Source: Flavobacteriales bacterium (GTDB lineage Bacteria; Bacteroidota; Bacteroidia; Flavobacteriales_D; Crocinitomicaceae). From it: DNA of 42,783 bases. Shown piece by piece: positions 28,212 through 38,287 of this stretch; the first letter of the stretch is position 1; every line of letters starts with the position of its first letter. The translations under genes were made by a program, and so were the position numbers. A model generated the notes under the pieces. It worked only from the letters and a program-made list of their open reading frames with translations, made no database searches and was not told the DNA's origin. The stretch covers positions 1 through 42,783 of the forward strand of contig CANHMH010000007.1 of assembly GCA_947461635.1 (NCBI GenBank), read 5' to 3'.

Positions 28212-29570
28212 TCACTTCATCAAATTCAAATGAGATAACTTACGCTGATTTTCGGCAGAATCCATGGAAAAGCGTTTCCTTGTTAAATAAACCAAGAAAC
28301 CGAAAAGCAAGATTCCCTTAAAAAGGTGATTAATAGTTGTTTGCAACTCGCAATCAGGACGCACCGCATAATTCAATAGCGGCAGTAATAGTAAAACATA
28401 AAAGGGTGAAACTTTTGTCCAACGTTCAACAAGTTTGAAAGTAAGGGAAAAAATCAATCCCAATGCGAATGCGAAGATATAAACGCCCGTTGCTCCGTAT
28501 GCTACATAACCATCAGCGAAAATACCAAGACCCATGGAGGTGTTTTCGTTGATTGTATGACCTGAAAATTCATTGAAAATCTCTTTATCACCTGACTGAA
28601 TTTTATTAGGCGCCAAAAAACGAGGAAGGAGAGCTGCTTCAAGGTATTTGTTGACGTTTGTCATGCCTTGAAAGTTTTTATTTCGATCCATGTTATCGAC
28701 GGTACTAGCGAAAATCCATGCCTGATTTCCGCGGTTAAGGGTCGTTAGTAAATTTTCTGATCCTATCAATTGATCTGATCCTGTTTTAGTTGACCCTACA
28801 TCGTAAACAGTTTCTAACGATGCTTCCTTATCTCCAGTCCACACTTCGTCACGGTAACTCACCTTTATCGCCTGTACAAATAAAACAATGATAATAATAA
28901 TCAATGCTCCAGTTAACTTAATCTGTAAACGTGGTTTATTTGTGTAAACATAAAACAATGCAAAAAAGACGATCCACATGATTGCATCGTGATACATCCC
29001 GATTAATAGCGCTTTCATCAATTCTATTATTAAAACTAGAAAAACCCAAAACCAGTTTCTTGCATTCATAGAAAAAAGTGCGAAGGCACCTACAAACCGT
29101 ACAAGTGAAAGTAAATAAATGAAGAAACTCAGTTCCCCACTGACTATACTCGAAAATAAGTTAAAAAGAATGCCGAAAATTGTTACATTCTTTAAGAGCC
29201 TCTCATTTACCATTGAAGAAGCATTTACCTTAGTGAAATCACTGGTAAAAACCTTTGTTTTAAGTATCGACATGCCAATGATTAAAAAAATAAATCCAGG
29301 AATTGCTAATTCAAAATATTGATCTGTTACAATCTTCATTCCGTATTTTATTTCAGAAGGCGGTAAATTATATGTGATTGCAGGAGCTGTCAAATAGTTT
29401 AAGGCATAAAGAAAAAGTGCCCACTCACGAAAAACAAAACGTTTGTTTGAGTTTATGATGATTTCAATTAACAATATGATTGTAATGCCTACTGCAATTG
29501 ATTGGTATGTATCTTGCATGAACAAGAAGCAAATAAAAAAAATGGATAACCAAAAGAAATATTTTCTCAA
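28212..29570 (-). CDS. Polytopic membrane protein, probable O-antigen/oligosaccharide repeat-unit polymerase (Wzy-like)
   Basis: Many hydrophobic TM segments with a large polar loop; position among glycosyltransferases. Confidence 0.6.
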   Translation of the reverse strand: MRKYFFWLSIFFICFLFMQDTYQSIAVGITIILLIEIIINSNKRFVFREWALFLYALNYLTAPAITYNLPPSEIKYGMKIVTDQYFELAIPGFIFLIIGMSILKTKVFTSDFTKVNASSMVNERLLKNVTIFGILFNLFSSIVSGELSFFIYLLSLVRFVGAFALFSMNARNWFWVFLVLIIELMKALLIGMYHDAIMWIVFFALFYVYTNKPRLQIKLTGALIIIIIVLFVQAIKVSYRDEVWTGDKEASLETVYDVGSTKTGSDQLIGSENLLTTLNRGNQAWIFASTVDNMDRNKNFQGMTNVNKYLEAALLPRFLAPNKIQSGDKEIFNEFSGHTINENTSMGLGIFADGYVAYGATGVYIFAFALGLIFSLTFKLVERWTKVSPFYVLLLLPLLNYAVRPDCELQTTINHLFKGILLFGFLVYLTRKRFSMDSAENQRKLSHLNLMK

Positions 29571-30655
29571 ATTTGATCGATTAAAGTTGGGAACTGCCTG
29601 CCATTACTACCATTCATAAAATCCTTATTTAAAAAATCTCTCAACTTCGAGATTTCATATTTTTGGATTTCTCTTAATTGAGTCAGCAAAATATCTGTGG
29701 AGTTTAATTTGCTTAAACTTATTAAACAATTGTCAGATAATACCTTATTACCGCAATATATGTACTCAAACACTTTGTTTGGCACATTGAAAACAAAATT
29801 TGGAATGTGACCATTGTAAAGGACTAAACCTATATCATGTTTTATTAATTCCTTAGGTAATATACTGTAATCTAATGCAGCATTTAAAGAAATATTTACA
29901 GATTGAAATCGCACAATTAGTTGTCTAGCACTCAAGCTAACATCTTGACTAAATAGCGTTAATTCCAATTCATTGGGATGTTGACTGACATATCGAAGCA
30001 CTTCTTCTAAATACATGGTTTCGGAATCTAATACACCCACATATACCAATTTAATTTTGCCGCCATTCCATGGTTTTTTATGTTGGCCATATTCCGTCCA
30101 CCAACTCTTTGGAGGCATGTTGGGAAAAACCAATACATTTTGTTTTTTCAATTTGAAATTGTCCTTTAAAAACAATTCCCTCCTATCCTCATTAGTTTGA
30201 CTACATGTACATTTCTGAAGTAACATGTCTTCACATTTAAATAGAAACTTCATGTATTTCGAAGCTCTATTTTTTTCCGGAATACTCAAGTATTCGTGAA
30301 AATGAATATGAATTTTTTTTTTAGGAAAAATTCTAGCAAATACATAAGCAGGTAAAACAGATAATGTTTCATAAACAATTACAACATCTGGTCTTTTTAT
30401 CAGTAGTACCAAAGTTCCAATAAAATTGTATGTAAGGTAGGAAGCGTATCGTAACATTGAATTCTTTGAAGTTGAACCTAAACGAAGGATTTTCACACCA
30501 GAGAATGATTGATTATGATAAGGGGAATTGTTTACACTTGTAATGACTGAGATTTTGAATTCTGGTTTTTGTATTAACAAATCTGAAATCAAATTCAGCG
30601 CAGGTGGATACTTTTCCAGAACATTAAAGTGCAGCATGGTTAGATTCCTTCCCAT
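29567..30655 (-). CDS. Glycosyltransferase (GT-B-like)
   Basis: PDVVIVYETLSVLPAYVFARIFPKKKIHIHFHEY; IKLVYVGVLDSETMYLEEVLRYV; VPNKVFEYIYCGNKVL. Confidence 0.75.
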   Translation of the reverse strand: MGRNLTMLHFNVLEKYPPALNLISDLLIQKPEFKISVITSVNNSPYHNQSFSGVKILRLGSTSKNSMLRYASYLTYNFIGTLVLLIKRPDVVIVYETLSVLPAYVFARIFPKKKIHIHFHEYLSIPEKNRASKYMKFLFKCEDMLLQKCTCSQTNEDRRELFLKDNFKLKKQNVLVFPNMPPKSWWTEYGQHKKPWNGGKIKLVYVGVLDSETMYLEEVLRYVSQHPNELELTLFSQDVSLSARQLIVRFQSVNISLNAALDYSILPKELIKHDIGLVLYNGHIPNFVFNVPNKVFEYIYCGNKVLSDNCLISLSKLNSTDILLTQLREIQKYEISKLRDFLNKDFMNGSNGRQFPTLIDQI

Positions 30656-31656
30656 TATTTAATAAATTCTTTTGTCAAATTTGAGTAACTAAAGTTTTTT
30701 AATACTTTTTCTCTTGCATTTATTCTTATAATTTGAACTTCTTCTTCTTCTAATTCAAACATGTTTTTTACTTGTGTAATAAGTTGGTTCGAATTATCAT
30801 AAAAAAATGCCTCTTTTCCTTCTTCAAAAAATTTCCTGTGATCTCTAGTTAAAGGAGCAAGCATCAAACCGCCACAACCGGGAATTTCAATACTGCGCAT
30901 GTTATGACTATCCAAGTTATGCATCCTCATAATGTTTAATTGAACACGGTATTTTCGAAGTGTTAAATAATATTCATTTTTGTAAGCTGGTCCATGAATG
31001 GATAAATTCGGATGTTCTAAGAATTTGTTCCAACCATTTCCATAGACATGCAACAGCAATCCATTATCTAGAATGACTTTTAATATTTCAGTGCGATATG
31101 AATCTGGATTTCCAACAAAACAAACTGCTTTTATGTCTTGAACCGAATGTAAATCATCGTTAATAATAGCTTCTTGATCAAAACCAAATGGAATCAAGGA
31201 GCATTTCATCCCTAGTTCTTTCTCGATTTTTTCCTTCACTTTATGATCATATGTGAAATGCTCATCATAAAGATGCATTCCGTTTGTCACATTTTTATTT
31301 CCACTTCCCTTACCTGAAAAAATAAATGGATTGTCCGGATTAAAGTTGATGATTCTTTTTGTGTATCTCTTAAGTTCTATAAGAGTTTTAGGCTGAATTT
31401 CCATTCCCTTAAATACCCATATTAAATCAAAAGTTAATCCTTTAACCTCTGTTAAAACTCTTTGTTGAATTTTGCTTTCGATAGATGAAAGACCGATACG
31501 ACTTAATATTTTATTTAGACTGCTTTTGTAATAAAAATCGTAAAACCAATTTTGAATAGGTAAATGTACCACCTCGTGTCCCAAATTGCATAATTCTCTT
31601 TTATAAATTCGCTCTATTGACCAATTATAATCAGAACCTAAAAGAAGTATTTTCAT
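30655..31656 (-). CDS. Glycosyltransferase, CgeB-like
   Basis: AVCFVGNPDSYRTEILKVI; YKNEYYLTLRKYRVQLNIMRMHNLDSHNMRSIEIPGCGGLMLAPLTRDH. Confidence 0.75.
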   Translation of the reverse strand: MKILLLGSDYNWSIERIYKRELCNLGHEVVHLPIQNWFYDFYYKSSLNKILSRIGLSSIESKIQQRVLTEVKGLTFDLIWVFKGMEIQPKTLIELKRYTKRIINFNPDNPFIFSGKGSGNKNVTNGMHLYDEHFTYDHKVKEKIEKELGMKCSLIPFGFDQEAIINDDLHSVQDIKAVCFVGNPDSYRTEILKVILDNGLLLHVYGNGWNKFLEHPNLSIHGPAYKNEYYLTLRKYRVQLNIMRMHNLDSHNMRSIEIPGCGGLMLAPLTRDHRKFFEEGKEAFFYDNSNQLITQVKNMFELEEEEVQIIRINAREKVLKNFSYSNLTKEFIK

Positions 31657-32810
31657 TTGTTATTCAGATTCTTAATCATATTTTGACACGTCAAATTATG
31701 TGAAAAATGGATGATTTTTTCTTTCGAATGTTTACTCATCAATAACCTTAATTTTGGGTCAGAAACTAACGAGCTGAGTTGGTTAGAAAGTGTAGTAATA
31801 TCTCCTTCAGAAAAAATAAAACCGTTTTTTCCCTCTTCGATTAAATCGAAAGAGGAACCACATGTAGACGAAACTAAAACGGGCAATTCGAAGTTCATCG
31901 CCTCATTTACCGATAAACCCCAAGTTTCTCCTATTCCTGAACACATGACAAACACATCTGCCATTGAGTAAATTGAAGCAATTTCAGATTGATTAATAAA
32001 ACCGGAAATAATGACATTTTCAATATTATTTTTCTGGATGTATTGTTCTAGATTAACTCGGAGTGGACCATCGCCCATATAAAATAATACGGCATTTTTT
32101 ACATGAAGTTGTTCGAATGCTTTCAGCAAATCTATCGGACGTTTTTTATCTATTAGTTTTCCGGAGTATAAAATAACTATACGATCAACATCAATCCCCC
32201 ATTTATTTCGAGCTTCTATGCCATCTGTTTTCTGTGATTGAAAGCTTTCATTATCCACCGAATAAGGTGCATAGATTAACTTTTCCTCTTTAATTCCGTG
32301 CATGGAATAATACAGTTTATTCTGCGAACCAATATACAGAAACTTATCAATGAAAAAATGAAAGATGATGTATTTAAAAAGAAAGAACTTAACACTGTGT
32401 TTTAATGATCTTGGTTTCATTAATTCTTGATTCCAAGGCATCTCTGCGCGCATCCAAACTTTTTTACCGTACAGTTTAGCTGCTAAAAAAACAAACCAGT
32501 CGCTCAGGTATGCCCAACCGTTAACGATTACAACTTCGTCATCGCTCTGTCTGAGCACATTAAATATGGACCAATTGATGGCATCTAAAAATCGTGTATT
32601 CATGCCTTTAGAACTAGAGGAGTTCTTTAAAAATACATGATCATAGCCGTCAAGCAAAGGAATATCCCAGGTAACCTTCTGACCAAAACCCTTGTCATCA
32701 TTAACGGCAGATTGCCCACCGTAATAATAAACCTTAAGTTTTGTATGCGTCGAGATTTCCCTTAGTAAGGGACTTACGTATTGTATTGGATGGGAGAGGA
32801 AGAAGAGCAA
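31653..32810 (-). CDS. Glycosyltransferase family 4 (start uncertain)
   Basis: FFLSHPIQYVSPLLREIS; ILYSGKLIDKKRPIDLLKAFEQL; VFVMCSGIGETWGLSVNEAMNFELPVLVSS. Confidence 0.88.
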   Translation of the reverse strand: MLFFLSHPIQYVSPLLREISTHTKLKVYYYGGQSAVNDDKGFGQKVTWDIPLLDGYDHVFLKNSSSSKGMNTRFLDAINWSIFNVLRQSDDEVVIVNGWAYLSDWFVFLAAKLYGKKVWMRAEMPWNQELMKPRSLKHSVKFFLFKYIIFHFFIDKFLYIGSQNKLYYSMHGIKEEKLIYAPYSVDNESFQSQKTDGIEARNKWGIDVDRIVILYSGKLIDKKRPIDLLKAFEQLHVKNAVLFYMGDGPLRVNLEQYIQKNNIENVIISGFINQSEIASIYSMADVFVMCSGIGETWGLSVNEAMNFELPVLVSSTCGSSFDLIEEGKNGFIFSEGDITTLSNQLSSLVSDPKLRLLMSKHSKEKIIHFSHNLTCQNMIKNLNNK

Positions 32811-33106
32811 AATTATATGACCTAACTGATTATTTTTACAAGATTCTGATCGTAAGAATTTTCTTGTGAGAACATCATACGGACTTCTTGAAGATGACTA
32901 TTGTTTATTTGATTCAAAGTATTGTTTTCTTAATTACGGCATTATAAAAGTAATGAATTACCAACCTCTAAATAATTCATGTCAAACAAATTAGTAACCA
33001 CTTAATAAAGAAGAAGAGATGATAAAATATTTAGCAGTTACAAAATCAAAAATTGCTTTTAAAATGTAAACGGAATTTTATTCATAAGTGATTCAAAATA
33101 ATTTAC

Positions 33107-34228
33107 CTAATGATATAAATGATTACGAATTCTACTTATATTTCCTCTATAATTTTTCTGAATTGCATAATGGATACGTTTAGATTGCTGTTCTTTTGAA
33201 TTATAAAATTCAAAATTAATAACCACATTATCAAATAGACTTTCCAAATCATGAGTATTTGAAGAGTCTAGCATGGGAAATAAATCTAAATCAATATAAT
33301 CTGAAACTGTATTAGCAATAATAACTTTACCTGTACTTAAATATTCTAAAATCTTATGCGAATTAGACCCATTATTTGGGTCATTTTTTATGTCATAACA
33401 CATAAGAAACGCATCCAATTTAAATAGTTCATCTACTAACTTACTTGACTCAAGGACTCCATGTAATTTTACATTTGGTAGTTTTGACAACAAATTTATT
33501 TTAGAAATGCGCTCTTCATCACAGGTATCTTGAACATTATTTTCTTCTAAAAGATATGCTCCAAAAAAATGAAATTCAAGGTAAATATGTTTTGTTATTA
33601 TTTTTGTTAAAACTTGAATATTTAAATATGATAGCATTAAGTTACCAACGTACCCTATTTTTTTAATTTCTGTATTATATTTCCTCTCGTTAATTCTTTT
33701 CAGGCCTCTATTATAATGATTATTTGAAAGACCATGGCCAATAGTCAATCTAGGCACATTTGATTTACTCTTATTCTCGAGCAAACAATCGTTAACTGAA
33801 ACTAATAAATTTGTTTGTTGAGATAGTTTTATACTTTGTTGTGAGTTAGATTTATCTGCTGTAAAATACAGTTTTTTTTCTGCTCGCCATACAGATAATT
33901 CTGATGTCAAATTATCATCAAAACACCATACTTCATTTATGGGTAGATTAATCTTTTTCTTGATTGCTCGAAATTTTTGATTAATATAAAGTTGAAAAAG
34001 ATATGGTAATTGAAATTTAACATAATTCCAAAAAAGACCATTTACCGAATAATTTATTAAAGATAAGTTTTTATGATTTGAACTTTGTATCGTAGTTTGT
34101 TTATTTCCAATCTGTGGGGGGCAAATGAAATAAACATTATCTTCTTTTGATAGCTCAATCGCATAGTGATGCTTGGACACATACATTTCACCCCATTTTT
34201 GGGGAGATATTACAACAACATTCCTCAT
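33107..34228 (-). CDS. Glycosyltransferase (GT-B-like)
   Basis: IGYVGNLMLSYLNIQVLTKI; FLMCYDIKNDPNNGSNSHKILEYLSTGKVIIANTVSDY. Confidence 0.7.
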   Translation of the reverse strand: MRNVVVISPQKWGEMYVSKHHYAIELSKEDNVYFICPPQIGNKQTTIQSSNHKNLSLINYSVNGLFWNYVKFQLPYLFQLYINQKFRAIKKKINLPINEVWCFDDNLTSELSVWRAEKKLYFTADKSNSQQSIKLSQQTNLLVSVNDCLLENKSKSNVPRLTIGHGLSNNHYNRGLKRINERKYNTEIKKIGYVGNLMLSYLNIQVLTKIITKHIYLEFHFFGAYLLEENNVQDTCDEERISKINLLSKLPNVKLHGVLESSKLVDELFKLDAFLMCYDIKNDPNNGSNSHKILEYLSTGKVIIANTVSDYIDLDLFPMLDSSNTHDLESLFDNVVINFEFYNSKEQQSKRIHYAIQKNYRGNISRIRNHLYH

Positions 34229-35115
34229 TTATTCAATACTTTTCCTGGATTGCCAATAATTATTTGATTTGAATCCACATTTTTCAAAACAACTGCGCCC
34301 ATTCCAATTAACGTATTGTCACCTACAAACAATTTGTTTTTTATTGAAACAGATGGTGAAATCCAACAATTTGCTCCTATCTCAACACTTCCCGCAATCA
34401 TTGAATTGGCTATTATTAAACTATTTCGACCTATAACCACACCATGAGCGATATGGACAAGATTATCTATTTTAACATTATCTTTTATAATTGTACTTCC
34501 TAAAACTGCCCGATCAATACATGTATTATTTCCGATTTCAACGCCATTTCCAATTTTAACATTGCCAATATGGGCAAGCGCAATGTATTCCTCTTTTTCA
34601 TTCTTTTCATATCCGAATCCAACACCTCCAATAGTGCAATTACTACCAATAACAGCCCCTTCACCGATAATAGTTCCATAATGAATAACTGTATTATGGC
34701 CAATAACACTTTTATCTCCAATTATGCAATTATTTTCAATTATTACGTTATGACCAACCTTAACATCTTTACCCATTTTGATAGAAGGATCTAATTTCCA
34801 ATCACTATAGGCAACTGATTGATTATTTGAGTATTCTTTAAATATCTTCAAAACCTTAGCGAACTCTAATCTAGGATTTTCAACCATTATATAAGTGCAA
34901 TAATCTTTTACTTCATTCACTCCTTTGGTTCCACAGATAATAACACCATAGTTCACTTTGTCAAGAATATTTAGATTCTTATCACTACACCATGAAATAG
35001 TACCACGTTGTTTATTGTTTTCATCTAATTGGATGATATCATGAATTTCAATATTTGAATCTCCAATAACTTGAATGACATTAAGACTTTTTAAAATATT
35101 ATTTAATTGAATCAT
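34225..35115 (-). CDS. LpxD-like left-handed beta-helix acyltransferase
   Basis: Hexapeptide repeats (VGHNVIIENNCIIGDKSVIGHNTVIHYGTIIGEGAVIGSNCTIGGVGFGYEKN..IAHGVVIGRNSLIIANSMIAGSVEIG). Confidence 0.8.
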   Translation of the reverse strand: MIQLNNILKSLNVIQVIGDSNIEIHDIIQLDENNKQRGTISWCSDKNLNILDKVNYGVIICGTKGVNEVKDYCTYIMVENPRLEFAKVLKIFKEYSNNQSVAYSDWKLDPSIKMGKDVKVGHNVIIENNCIIGDKSVIGHNTVIHYGTIIGEGAVIGSNCTIGGVGFGYEKNEKEEYIALAHIGNVKIGNGVEIGNNTCIDRAVLGSTIIKDNVKIDNLVHIAHGVVIGRNSLIIANSMIAGSVEIGANCWISPSVSIKNKLFVGDNTLIGMGAVVLKNVDSNQIIIGNPGKVLNK

Positions 35116-35121
35116 AACAAG

Positions 35122-35754
35122 TTAATTAATGAGTCTAATTAATTCAAATGCTTCAGCATACTCATGGCCACCTTGTACACCCCTTACCGTTGCCAATGAT
35201 GTAATAAAATTTTCATTTGCGTAGGGCCGATGAGCTTGAGATTCATATTGAGCCATTGCCAATATTTTCTTATCTAGTTGCTCTTTAGATAATGTAAAAA
35301 AACAAGAAGAGTTGAACGAAAAATTATTCCATGGTAATTCATAACAATAAATAGTAGAAAATTTGAAAGCTCTAACTCCTTCATTAGCAATTGTAAAGTG
35401 ATCCTGATGTATATCCGTGAGCGTAGGCATAAATACTATGTCTGGTGATATTGCGTTTTTTATTTTTAAAATATCATCCAAAATTTCTTGTCTTCGATAA
35501 TTGAAAGTACGAACCTCATAGTCTAATAAAATTAGATTCTCTGGTTTAATTCCTAATACAGCAGTAGCTTTTTTTACTTCGTGTGTTAAAATATCCTCAG
35601 GGAAATGAGATAACACAGATTGTATACATGCAGAAAAAGCTACATAATAAACATCATGACCTTCTTCAATAAACCTTGAGATTGTCCCACCACAACCCAA
35701 TTCACCATCATCAGTATGCGGTGCTAGAATTAGTACTTTTTTTATTTTTGACAT
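35122..35754 (-). CDS. PIG-L/LmbE family deacetylase
   Basis: VLILAPHTDDGELGCGGTISRFIEEGHDVYYVAFS; PTLTDIHQDHFTIANEGVRAF. Confidence 0.88.
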   Translation of the reverse strand: MSKIKKVLILAPHTDDGELGCGGTISRFIEEGHDVYYVAFSACIQSVLSHFPEDILTHEVKKATAVLGIKPENLILLDYEVRTFNYRRQEILDDILKIKNAISPDIVFMPTLTDIHQDHFTIANEGVRAFKFSTIYCYELPWNNFSFNSSCFFTLSKEQLDKKILAMAQYESQAHRPYANENFITSLATVRGVQGGHEYAEAFELIRLIN

Positions 35755-35811
35755 AGGTTGTTGATTATTGGACGTATTTTAAAAACAAGAATCACTGTTT
35801 GTTTAGATAAA

Positions 35812-36933
35812 CTATTTAAATAAAAAATAATATAACCTCAACTCATCGGTAATTCTCAAACTAGAACTGAATTCCTGATGAGATACTTCAGTCGCATTAA
35901 GATACACTTCAAATGAGTCATTTGAAAAATTGAGCTTCTTAAGTACAAAATCCAAATCTTTTTTAAAAAGTAAACTAGGATAGATTTCAGAATTCAATTC
36001 CTTAAGTGCTTCCGCTTTATTTAACTGACCTGAGAAGATTAAATTAGATAAATGTGCTTTTCTTTTGTCAACTTTAAATTTGGTTGGTAAAATATATCCT
36101 TGATAAAACCGCGTGAACACAGATTCATAATGCTTGCCTCCGTAATCTACCCAATCAAGTTCTTTTTCAATTATAAGCTTTACCTCTTTCTTGTTGTAGA
36201 ACAAAAGATTAAGGGGTTTTTGAACCTCAAACTTAGTTGTTCGCGCATAGATTCTGCGAAGAATAGGATGGATTAATGGATACTTTTTAAGTTTGAGTGT
36301 GCCAAATGCTTTTTGTATAGACATTAGGTTGCTCGTATTTTTATAAGTCCATGCTTTTGGTAAAGTGTATTCTGTTACAATATTATCTCCACTTAATACA
36401 TGTTTGATTTTTTTCTCTGCTGCAATTCTATTCACAACATTAGAAATGGCAATATCCGTAACCGCCTCAATATCTATTACATTAGCCTTGAAATAAGCCA
36501 ACTGAATATCTCTGAATTCTTCCCAATCAATGACATATGTATACAAATCAAAGCCGCATTTCTCGACAATATTTTGAATGTTCTTGACCGCTAACTCTGA
36601 GTTCCAGCCGTTATCAAAATGAACACATAGCACGCGTAAACCAGCTTGTTTGGCGAGGTAGGCAAGATAAGTAGAATCTACACCCCCGCTGACACCAAGG
36701 ATGCAATCGTATTTTTTTCCTTTACCGTCTGCTAAGATTTGTGCAATGATTTCAGCGTACTTCCTCTCTCCTGCTTCGCCTTTCAAAACGTGTTGCTTCT
36801 CAGCCTCCAAATATTCATAGTAATAATTACAAATTCCATTTTCGTCGAAGGTGATGTCAGGATCGGCTATGTTGTCCATCACAGACAAACTACATTGGCG
36901 GTAATTAGGATCGTTTTTATCGCGTACCATCAT
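35812..36933 (-). CDS. N-acetyl sugar amidotransferase (WbpG/PseA-like)
   Basis: YDCILGVSGGVDSTYLAYLAKQAGLRVLCVHFDNGWNSELAVKNI; VLSGDNIVTEY. Confidence 0.88.
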   Translation of the reverse strand: MMVRDKNDPNYRQCSLSVMDNIADPDITFDENGICNYYYEYLEAEKQHVLKGEAGERKYAEIIAQILADGKGKKYDCILGVSGGVDSTYLAYLAKQAGLRVLCVHFDNGWNSELAVKNIQNIVEKCGFDLYTYVIDWEEFRDIQLAYFKANVIDIEAVTDIAISNVVNRIAAEKKIKHVLSGDNIVTEYTLPKAWTYKNTSNLMSIQKAFGTLKLKKYPLIHPILRRIYARTTKFEVQKPLNLLFYNKKEVKLIIEKELDWVDYGGKHYESVFTRFYQGYILPTKFKVDKRKAHLSNLIFSGQLNKAEALKELNSEIYPSLLFKKDLDFVLKKLNFSNDSFEVYLNATEVSHQEFSSSLRITDELRLYYFLFK

Positions 36934-37679
36934 AAGTAAAAATAATTGCTTGGATAAGAAATAAGGACCGCATTGTGTGGACGTTTGTACACAAACATGC
37001 TGCCTGCTGCCATGGCGGAAGCGCCGGCTTTTTTTGCAGCATCCAAATCATCTGTACTGCCTGCTCCACCAGATATCACAATAGGAATTTGTACTTCATT
37101 TACAATTTGCATTAGTAATTCGATGTCATAGCCTTGATAACTACCCTCATAGTCAATCGCATTCAAAATCAGCTCACCTGCGCCAAGTTGAGCCGCCATT
37201 TTTGCAAGTTCAAGAGGTGTGCAATTTGACTTTTGACTCCCATTCTTAAAGTATGCTTTGAGTCCACCAAAAAAACTTTTCTTATAGTCAATGCTGACCA
37301 CAACTGATTGCGCACCATAAATCGCCGCAATTTCTGCTAGAATTTGCGGGTTTTGAAGAAGTGCCGTATTAATAATCACTTTTTCAACACCAATTTGAAA
37401 CACTTTTTGTGCAACTTCTAAACTAGAAATTCCACCGCCATATCCTACTGGCATAAATGCTTCACTTACAATTTCTTCGATGAGTTGATAATTTGGAGAT
37501 TTGTTTTCTTTGGTGCAATCGATATCCAATATAATTAACTCGTCAACTTGTTTTTCATTAAATATACGCACCGCGTTTATCGGATCTCCAACATATGTAG
37601 GATTTTTGAACTCCTTTGTTTTATATAACCCACCTTTATGGAGTAGCAAAACCGGAATAATCCGAGGTTGTAAAGCCAT
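36930..37679 (-). CDS. HisF-like acetamidino-modification cyclase (AglZ/HisF2 type)
   Basis: IIPVLLLHKGGLYKTKEFKNPTYVGDPINAVRIFNEKQVDELIILDIDCT; MPVGYGGGISSLE; no other his genes nearby; overlaps the WbpG-like gene by 4 bp. Confidence 0.88.
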   Translation of the reverse strand: MALQPRIIPVLLLHKGGLYKTKEFKNPTYVGDPINAVRIFNEKQVDELIILDIDCTKENKSPNYQLIEEIVSEAFMPVGYGGGISSLEVAQKVFQIGVEKVIINTALLQNPQILAEIAAIYGAQSVVVSIDYKKSFFGGLKAYFKNGSQKSNCTPLELAKMAAQLGAGELILNAIDYEGSYQGYDIELLMQIVNEVQIPIVISGGAGSTDDLDAAKKAGASAMAAGSMFVYKRPHNAVLISYPSNYFYL

Positions 37680-38287
37680 TATATTTTACAAAAATTTGCG
37701 AGTAGTTCCATGCCATATTTATGGCTTTTTTCTGGATGAAATTGTAAGCCAAATATATTGCTTTGCTGAAAACCTGATACAAATGTTTGTCCGTAATCAG
37801 TCATACAAAGTATATCCTCTTCACGAGTACATTCAACAAAATAAGAATGGACAAAATAGTAGCGTGGGTGTTCGGAAATTCCTTTTGTAATTTCAGAATT
37901 CTTACAAAACGAAACGGTATTCCATCCCATGTGCGGTATTTTCAATGTTTTATCCCTGAGCTGAAACTTTTTGGTTCGAGCATCAATATAACCTAAGCCA
38001 TCTAAATTACCTTCTTCACTATGTTTAGTCAATAACTGCATTCCTAAGCAAATACCTAAAATTGGCGTTTTTTTTTCAAGAACCACCTTATTTAATATAT
38101 CAACTAAACCTAATTTTTCTAGCTGTTCCATTCCATGTTGAAAATGACCAACACCGGGCAAAATGAGCCGGTCAGAGGAAGAAATCACTAAAGGATCTGA
38201 ACTTATTATAGAGTCAAATCCTAAATATGCTAGCATATTCTTAATCGATTTTGGATTGCCGAGATTATAGTTGATAATAGTGGTCAT
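37679..38287 (-). CDS. HisH-like glutamine amidotransferase (HisH2 type)
   Basis: IINYNLGNPKSIKNMLAYLGF; LPGVGHFQHGMEQL; PILGICLGMQLLTKHSEEG; FGLQFHPEKS. Confidence 0.9.
   Translation of the reverse strand: MTTIINYNLGNPKSIKNMLAYLGFDSIISSDPLVISSSDRLILPGVGHFQHGMEQLEKLGLVDILNKVVLEKKTPILGICLGMQLLTKHSEEGNLDGLGYIDARTKKFQLRDKTLKIPHMGWNTVSFCKNSEITKGISEHPRYYFVHSYFVECTREEDILCMTDYGQTFVSGFQQSNIFGLQFHPEKSHKYGMELLANFCKI

Noticed and set aside
36930-38287. Histidine biosynthesis operon (hisF/hisH)
   Set aside because: No hisA, hisI or hisB beside it; the genes are embedded with a WbpG-like amidotransferase in a polysaccharide locus, so the acetamidino-sugar role fits better.
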